Positions 58,587-64,000 of a stretch of 64,000 nucleotides of DNA are shown piece by piece. Position numbers and translations under genes: made by a program. Source of the stretch: a virus; IMG/VR virus record IMGVR_UViG_3300044712_000810, positions 186,001 to 250,000 of that record; one strand, given 5' to 3'. Under the pieces are notes generated by a model. The model saw only the letters and a list, made by a program, of their open reading frames with translations, was not told the DNA's origin and did not search any database. Every line of letters starts with the position of its first letter. Position 1 is the first letter of the stretch.

Positions 58587-58886
58587 ATGAGAAATACTAT
58601 ACCAGTAAGATTCGTTTATGATAACAACGAAATTATTACATTTAGTTGTAATGGTATTAATTTAGCAGATAATTTAAATGGAAAATATGCAGATTTAATA
58701 TTAACCGATCGAAAATTAGTAAAATATAAACATGAGGATCATATATTTATTGATGGTATTATAAGTTATGATGACTGTATGTATATATTCGATGGATCAC
58801 TTAATAGATGTTCCGAAATTCTTAAAAAATATAATATATTCGATTTAGATTTATATAATTATCTTGAAAAAAGGTTTCCATCATGA
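58587..58886 (+). CDS. Unknown protein between beta' genes
   Basis: A 99-aa protein of unknown function, alpha/beta (PVRFVYDNNEIITFSCNGIN). ATGA overlap with the second beta' gene indicates coupled translation. Not recognisable as part of beta'. Confidence 0.75.
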   Translation: MRNTIPVRFVYDNNEIITFSCNGINLADNLNGKYADLILTDRKLVKYKHEDHIFIDGIISYDDCMYIFDGSLNRCSEILKKYNIFDLDLYNYLEKRFPS

Positions 58887-60847
58887 GAAATAAAGAATTA
58901 AAAAGATTAGCATTCTGTAATAGACAACCAACTCTCTGGCGACATTCAATGCCAGCGATTGAAATTATTCCACTTGATAATGATGAAGATGAAACTATTT
59001 CATTGTCTCCACTTATGCTAGAGCCATTAAACGCGGACTTTGATGGAGATACTCTTGCAATATATTTACCTCACGACGAGGAATCACAAAAAGAGATAAA
59101 TGAAAAAGCGTTCATTAAAAATTATGTAACATACGATCAAGATGGAAGTTTTTTAGCCACTGTAAGACACGAAGCATTATATGCCTGTTTTATTCTGACT
59201 GAAGATCAAGAAAGTGATGATAATAATGTAATTCACATTAATACATTACAAGAACTACCAGAATCGTTTGATTATTATAATAATATTACGACTGGTGTGT
59301 ATATTAAAGATATTCACGCTACATGGCCTTATGGTTATGCACTTCTTAATAAATGGTGTGGATTTGACAAAATCCTAATCGATCAAAAAATCGTAAAAGG
59401 AATGTCAAACTATATCAGTTCAGTAATTTATGATTTTCATGGTAAAAACAGTGATGTATTTTATACACACTTAACAAATTTAAATAAAAATCTACTATTC
59501 TTTATTAGTAGCACAGTTCATGCACCAACCATCAATATTAAAGATATGATGGCAATCGTGGATGAAGATACACGTTCAAAATTCAAAAAAATACCATCGG
59601 GTCATGCACACCTTGGATATCATATAAACGAAGCACTTGTTGATAAATGTCTTGATAATTGTGATAAAACATCTCAGTTATATAAATTATTTAAATCAGG
59701 TTCACGTTTTAGTAAAACACAACTTGCACGTTCATGTATTAACATTGGTTATTGTGCCGATGACAGTAACAACGTAGTCGATATACCAATTCGTGGTAAC
59801 TTAATGGAAGGAATCACAGAAGATGACTTCTTTCTAGGTGCACCAGGTACACGTAAGGCAATTGCAGACAAATCGGATGCAACTCCTGACTCTGGTCACT
59901 TAGAACGTACACTCGTTATGGCATTAAGTCCTCTTGAGTGTATTGAAGATGATTGTAATACATCTGGATATCTTGAATTTGAAGTGCAAAGTAAAAAACA
60001 CGCCGAAACAATAGTAGGAAAATATTATCGTTTAGGAATTCATCAAGACTGGACAGTATTAGATGAGACTACAGCGATAAGTTTAGTTGGACAAACAATA
60101 CAAATGCGTTCACCAATGACTTGTGTTACTCCAAATTTTAGAATGTGTCGTAAATGTTTTGGTGACAGACAATATCCAACAAAATATTTAGGTATTTCGG
60201 CAGGACAAAACGTAACAGAAAGATTTACGCAATTAACAATGCGTACTTTCCATGAATCTGGTGCAGCAAGTCTTGAAGCTGACAAAGAGTCAGTTAATTT
60301 CTTAAAATATAATCTTGTTGACGTTCAAGAATTTGATGACATCATTAAAGTTACTGTCACAAATATTAATCAATGCCCAGATAAACTCAAAACAATGTCT
60401 GGATTCATTGGAATCGAAGAAGATAAAATCGTATATCAAAAACTTAAAAATCCAGTTGCAAACAAAGATACTATTAGTACTTTAAATGCAATTCGTGATT
60501 TATTAAAAACACAAAAGAAAAGCTTAAGTGAACCTAAGGAATACTACACTAAGATGATGAAACACATCCTTGAAGTTGGTAAACCTTATAGTTCATTTGT
60601 AGAAATGCTATTTGCAAACATGTTCATGACAGACATCAAAACTAAACAGTTTTGGCGTTATAATCAAGGTCAGAAAGTGGTTTGCAAATTAGGTGATAAA
60701 ACACTAGCAGCTAAATTAAGTCCGCTTCTCGGTTTACTGTTTACTCCAAACGCCAGGACAATCGATGACGTTGGCAAAATCGACGAAATCGATCTTGAAG
60801 AAGAACACTTAACTATATACGAACGTATATTCCTGGAGATGTTTTAA
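58883..60847 (+). CDS. RNA polymerase beta' C-terminal part
   Basis: A 654-aa protein. [16 protein letters not shown] corresponds to beta' NRAPTLHRLGIQAFE, and LNADFDGD (49-56) is the invariant catalytic NADFDGD, whose three Asp hold the active-site magnesium. [20 protein letters not shown] with [20 protein letters not shown] is the trigger-loop region, and [20 protein letters not shown] matches the switch region [20 protein letters not shown]. A second zinc set is CRKCFG. With the first gene it makes a split beta'. The beta subunit is not in this window. Confidence 0.95.
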   Translation: [654 protein letters not shown]

Positions 60848-60848
60848 C

Positions 60849-61172
60849 ATGAACTACATCACTCACGACGACTGTGAACACAGAAAGTATCAGAAAGGAT
60901 GTAAGATTGCCAGTGGTGATCCATACTATCCTGCATCTGCATGGGGTGCATATCTTCCAGGTGATGAACCTGGTAACTATTGCGACTTTAATGAATGTAG
61001 TTGTGAGTGTTATACTCCGATTGAAATAGATTCATGCGGACGCATGGAAAAAACTGAAAAGGTTTGTCCAAAATGTCTTGAGGAAGAAATCGAATCAATA
61101 GTATATTTCGATAAAGATCTCGATGAGTACTATTGCCCGGAATGTGGTGAAATCCACAAAACTATAGGTTAG
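60849..61172 (+). CDS. Cys-rich zinc-ribbon protein
   Basis: A 107-aa protein. C-terminal ribbon CPKCLEEE ... YYCPECGEIHK; N-terminal half with CEHRKYQKGC and CDFNECSCEC. It directly follows the beta' gene (SD GGAGATG from the LEMF end), so it may be an RNA polymerase partner. Confidence 0.8.
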   Translation: MNYITHDDCEHRKYQKGCKIASGDPYYPASAWGAYLPGDEPGNYCDFNECSCECYTPIEIDSCGRMEKTEKVCPKCLEEEIESIVYFDKDLDEYYCPECGEIHKTIG

Positions 61173-61179
61173 GAGAATA

Positions 61180-61207
61180 GGGAGTCCATTCGGACTCCCA
61201 CTTTTAT
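61180..61207 (+). terminator. Terminator of RNA polymerase operon
   Basis: GGGAGTCC-ATTC-GGACTCCC followed by ACTTTTATT. Confidence 0.9.
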
Positions 61208-61208
61208 T

Positions 61209-61463
61209 ATGAAGCCAACAAAAGGTAACGCGATTAGAGGTTATAATTCTAATTCTATAATAATTGATGATGCAGGATTTAATGTTAGTGGTAATGTTCA
61301 CATGTGGGGCAGTACAATAATAAATAATCCACTATTACCACTTAAAGAAACAATAATTGAAGCAATTAAAAGTTGCACAGATACTTCTGAAATTAATGAT
61401 GTTTTATCTTCACTTGATGAAATACGAGAACTATTACTTAAACAAGGAATTAAAGAACTATGA
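61209..61463 (+). CDS. CTM-like protein with fibre-like N-terminus
   Basis: An 84-aa protein. N-terminal half (SNSIIIDDAGFNVSGNVHMW) reads like a fibre/beta segment; the end DEIRELLLKQGIKEL is nearly shared with the next gene. No SD before the ATG, which directly follows the terminator's T-rich tail. Confidence 0.7.
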   Translation: MKPTKGNAIRGYNSNSIIIDDAGFNVSGNVHMWGSTIINNPLLPLKETIIEAIKSCTDTSEINDVLSSLDEIRELLLKQGIKEL

Positions 61464-61753
61464 GTTGGTCCGCACAAGGTATACGAATTCTTCCACCTAA
61501 TTCATTTCCACAAAATGCCAATGAAGGCGATGTGTGTTATGATGATAATACTGGTGAAATGAAAATTTTTATATCTGGACACTGGTTACAATTTACTAGT
61601 AATAATCGAACAGAAATACGAAAAATAAAATTAATGCAACGATTATTAGAATGTATAAAAGATTGTGATGATACAAAGGAAATAGTTGAAGTTCTTGATA
61701 ACTTTGAATGGTTAAAAGAAGTTATAATTAAACAAGGAATTAAAGAATTATGA
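61460..61753 (+). CDS. CTM-like protein with fibre-like N-terminus
   Basis: A 97-aa protein. Residues 14-41 (NSFPQNANEGDVCYDDNTGE) resemble the small domain at the start of tail fibres (compare FPDSPTIGQICF at 39952). C-terminus EWLKEVIIKQGIKEL. ATGA overlap. Confidence 0.75.
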   Translation: MSWSAQGIRILPPNSFPQNANEGDVCYDDNTGEMKIFISGHWLQFTSNNRTEIRKIKLMQRLLECIKDCDDTKEIVEVLDNFEWLKEVIIKQGIKEL

Positions 61754-61950
61754 TAAATGTAAATAAAAAGAAAGCAGTCGTGTTGTTAGGTACTTTACTT
61801 AACATGATGACAAAACATGAAGATAAAAAACTTAAAGTAACACAAATGTATGTCGAGCAAAAACTTGATGACATTATTGAGTGTTTAGTAAATGAAGCAG
61901 TCGAAAGAATCAATTTAAAATCACAAAACAGCCAAAATTCGAATAATTAA
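61750..61950 (+). CDS. Unknown small protein
   Basis: A 66-aa protein of unknown function, helical (KVTQMYVEQKLDDIIECLVN), basic start MINVNKKK. ATGA overlap with the upstream gene. Confidence 0.7.
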   Translation: MINVNKKKAVVLLGTLLNMMTKHEDKKLKVTQMYVEQKLDDIIECLVNEAVERINLKSQNSQNSNN

Positions 61951-61956
61951 AAAAAT

Positions 61957-61970
61957 CATATAGAAATTAT
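61957..61970 (+). promoter_or_regulatory. Putative phage promoter of Ub-like gene
   Basis: CATATAGAAATTAT, about 60 bases before the ATG at 62032. Confidence 0.7.
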
Positions 61971-62031
61971 ACTAGCACTGATATTTTTCTTGTAAACTTG
62001 TAATTTTTTATTAAACCTGTCGGAGGACAAA

Positions 62032-62448
62032 ATGGCTGAAATGATTTTTGACCCTGTTCTTGGTAAAGAAGCTGAATGCATTAAGAAAGGCACCAACTCC
62101 AAGGGCGATCAAGTTTGGATGAACAAAGAAACCAAAAAGCGTTTTTCCCAAACCCAGTCAGACGATGCAAAGAAGGCCGCAAAGCCTGGTAAGGCAAAGC
62201 CCAAAACCCAAACTCGTCCTACTACCGCCGCTGCTACTACTCCTGCAGCAAAGAAAGTTGTAAAGAGTCTTATTTACGTCAACAACCAATGTGTCAAAAC
62301 CATCGACGGCAAAGAAGTTAGTAAAGAACAAGCATTTGAACTTATCAAAGAAAACTTCCGCGAAGTCGCACTTCAGAATGCTGAAGTTACAATGAAGAAT
62401 GGTGAAACCAAGATTTATTTCACCATCATGACCGGAAACAAAGGTTAA
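62032..62448 (+). CDS. Ubiquitin-like (PRTRC protein C-like) protein
   Basis: A 138-aa protein. Residues 76-138 (KSLIYVNNQ, EVSKEQAFELIKENFREVAL, AEVTMKNGETKIYFTIMTGNKG) follow PRTRC-system protein C (Prok_Ub, ubiquitin-like beta-grasp): a hydrophobic strand, S-x-EE, Y-PEL-x-A and a Y-x-F-x(5)-G-x-KG end. The N-terminal 75 residues are a charged, Ala/Pro-rich extension absent from that family. It has its own promoter, strong SD (GGAGG), terminator and higher G+C, suggesting high expression. A conjugated modifier ending in Gly is possible (inference). Confidence 0.6.
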   Translation: MAEMIFDPVLGKEAECIKKGTNSKGDQVWMNKETKKRFSQTQSDDAKKAAKPGKAKPKTQTRPTTAAATTPAAKKVVKSLIYVNNQCVKTIDGKEVSKEQAFELIKENFREVALQNAEVTMKNGETKIYFTIMTGNKG

Positions 62449-62455
62449 TCTAATA

Positions 62456-62482
62456 GGGGGAGGGATTCCCTCCCCCACTTTT
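62456..62482 (+). terminator. Terminator of Ub-like gene
   Basis: GGGGGAGGGA-TTCCCTCCCCC followed by ACTTTTGG; the T-run is short. Confidence 0.75.
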
Positions 62483-62493
62483 GGAAGGATAAA

Positions 62494-63102
62494 ATGATAA
62501 GATCATACAAAAAAACGTTAACAATTACAGCGGATGAAATTCCAATTGAATGTTATCCTTCATTACAATTTAAATTAGATTCACCACGTGATGGTCATTC
62601 AGTTAAAATATATAATGAAACTTGGAGTTATTTAATGTCGATGAAAGTTGCAAAAGAATTTATAGAAAAATATAAAGATTCTATCAAATATGTCAACTTA
62701 CAACGACTTATTATTTTTATTAAAAATGAAATTGTTGGTGTACAAACTCAAATTCGACTGTCACCTTATGATTTTAAATATCCTAAAAAAACCATAACAA
62801 CAAGTTATGGTAGAGAATATGTTACAGATGATTATTCAAAAAATCCTCATAGAACTCGTGTTTTACCAATAAATGAAGAAATTGAAATATTATGGGATTA
62901 CTACCGCGTAACAAATAAAGTTGCAGAGTATGAAGAAATCGATTTTACCTTCAAAAATATATATTACTTCATTAAGTTTTTGAAAAAATATAAACAAGAA
63001 TTATTTGAAGCTATTATAATGGATAAAACACATTATCGTACTCTAGTTATTATGAAAACTCAAGAGGAACAAAATGCCAATAGAATTCTTACCAATATGT
63101 GA
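62494..63102 (+). CDS. Unknown protein in Ub-like cassette
   Basis: A 202-aa protein of unknown function, alpha/beta with basic patches. SD GGAAGG. It lies between the Ub-like gene and the next two genes, which it overlaps by 29 bases. Confidence 0.7.
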   Translation: MIRSYKKTLTITADEIPIECYPSLQFKLDSPRDGHSVKIYNETWSYLMSMKVAKEFIEKYKDSIKYVNLQRLIIFIKNEIVGVQTQIRLSPYDFKYPKKTITTSYGREYVTDDYSKNPHRTRVLPINEEIEILWDYYRVTNKVAEYEEIDFTFKNIYYFIKFLKKYKQELFEAIIMDKTHYRTLVIMKTQEEQNANRILTNM

Positions 63103-63427
63103 CGAACCTGTAAAAAATGATCATGATCATAGTTTTTATGGTCCATTAAAAAATCATGCTACTTGTAAAAATATACGAATAAATGATTATGAATTCCTTA
63201 CAAGAAATTCAGAAAATGTTAATATCACTCCTGAAAATGCATTAAAAAAACTTAATACCCATATTGAAAAAATGGAAACTAAGTTTTTGATGTTTTCACA
63301 GTTTGATATTAGTACAGATTATTGGTATCATTCTAGGCACTCTAAACAAAGAATTTATCTTGATCCACGGGACGGTGCATTTTGGAAAGAAAAACTAAAT
63401 TTGAAGTCAACTTTACTCAGTTTATAA
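63074..63427 (+). CDS. Unknown His-rich protein in Ub-like cassette
   Basis: A 117-aa protein of unknown function with several His (NDHDHSFYG near residue 16; YWYHSRHS near 85). SD AGAGGAAC. It is overlapped by the E2-like gene. Confidence 0.65.
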   Translation: MPIEFLPICDEPVKNDHDHSFYGPLKNHATCKNIRINDYEFLTRNSENVNITPENALKKLNTHIEKMETKFLMFSQFDISTDYWYHSRHSKQRIYLDPRDGAFWKEKLNLKSTLLSL

Positions 63428-64000
63428 ACAACGATAACAGTGAATATGAAACTATTTTATATTTTCCAAAAGATAATCCCAACACGATTATCATGGAACG
63501 TCCGGGAAGTAATACTTTTCGAAAAATAGATTCTCATCGTGCTGCGAATTTTATGAGACTTACAGAAATCAAAACCGATTGGATAAATATTCCAGGAAGT
63601 TTAGACTCTGTTTCTAAGTTTAAAATTCAAGGTGATATAATTAAATCGATTGTTCCTATCTTTGAAGATGATTATAAAGTATATAATACTACAATCAATT
63701 TTAGTTATATGTTAGAAACAAGTTCTAGAAATGATGTATATGATCCATTTCCATTGGCAGGATTTCATGATAAGAATTTCTCAATGACATGTTTTAAAGA
63801 TCCAAATGAAATGCGTAAAAATAGAATTAAGATTTCATGCAAACTTCCAGTATTCAAACCTTATGTTCGTTGCTCAAGTCAAAAGAGATCACCAATTATA
63901 ACAGTCGAAGACATGTTAATGAAAATTGGTGATAAATTCTATGGTTTCCCATACGGAAACGTTCATGCAAATGGACATATCTGTTATGGAGATGGAAAAC
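63382..64000 (+). CDS. E2-like (PRTRC protein B-like) protein, partial
   Basis: At least 206 codons, running off the window. The first possible start is the TTG at 63382 (MERKTKFEVNF, weak SD GGGACGG) inside the upstream gene; the first ATG is at 63493. Near the end, DKFYGFPYGNVHANGHICYG matches the PRTRC protein B (Prok-E2_D) block PxPNVYxxGxVCWG, with a conserved Cys. Together with the Ub-like gene upstream this points to a conjugation cassette; a ThiF/E1-like gene might follow outside the window. Confidence 0.55.
   Translation, partial: MERKTKFEVNFTQFINNDNSEYETILYFPKDNPNTIIMERPGSNTFRKIDSHRAANFMRLTEIKTDWINIPGSLDSVSKFKIQGDIIKSIVPIFEDDYKVYNTTINFSYMLETSSRNDVYDPFPLAGFHDKNFSMTCFKDPNEMRKNRIKISCKLPVFKPYVRCSSQKRSPIITVEDMLMKIGDKFYGFPYGNVHANGHICYGDGK

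Overview
The window looks like part of the genome of a large AT-rich (roughly 30% G+C by eye) tailed bacteriophage of a Gram-negative host. The evidence is: pieces of a phage-encoded multisubunit RNA polymerase beta' subunit; phage collar-type tail proteins, adhesins and a tail-fibre chaperone; almost no intergenic space; GGAG-type Shine-Dalgarno (SD) sequences; many short operons ended by strong hairpin terminators; and a recurrent T4-late-like promoter motif (TATAGAAATA, no -35 box) found about 17 times on both strands. No tRNA, rRNA, CRISPR array or IS element was seen.

Layout. 1-1589 (-): end of an array of small paralogous genes. 1690-11328 (-): tail proteins: a fibre chaperone, three collar proteins carrying an inserted discoidin-like domain, a radical SAM/SPASM enzyme, and three long beta-rich adhesin-like paralogues. 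11388-19059 (-): 28 tandem small genes sharing a C-terminal motif, called CTM below: about D-[DE]-[DE]-[LM]-x(3)-[MI]-Q-K-x-[LIV]-[LIV]-E-x-[ILV]-stop. 19343-22485 (-): a second paralogue array whose members begin MNxLE and mostly end IKI. 22553-25793: small membrane proteins and a plus-strand CTM array. 25825-41727 (-): tail fibres and adhesins enclosing a block of six radical SAM enzymes, a glycosyltransferase-like protein and three Cys-rich proteins. 41818-43273 (-): SLOG-domain operon with small membrane proteins. 43382-50780: more CTM genes, several with long coiled coils, plus YqeY and a lipoprotein. 50780-56354: large unknown proteins, a membrane-anchored 3D-domain protein, a SWIM-like protein and an HU-like protein. 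56344-60847 (+): RNA polymerase beta' split over two genes, the first interrupted by a group I intron with an HNH endonuclease. 61209-64000 (+): two more CTM-like genes and what looks like a ubiquitin-like/E2-like (PRTRC-type) cassette running off the end.

Three systems stand out. (1) Six clustered radical SAM enzymes, and a seventh heading the collar operon, lie among tail-fibre genes together with Cys-rich proteins that share a C-H-[ST]-x-C pattern; this suggests RiPP-like modification of a phage peptide or virion protein. (2) More than 45 genes in at least seven loci share the CTM. In most of them the codons for the last residues double as the SD of the next gene, whose ATG overlaps the stop codon (ATGA or TAATG). 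(3) A Ub-like/E2-like gene pair lies downstream of the RNA polymerase genes. All functions are inferred from reading the sequence; no database search was run.
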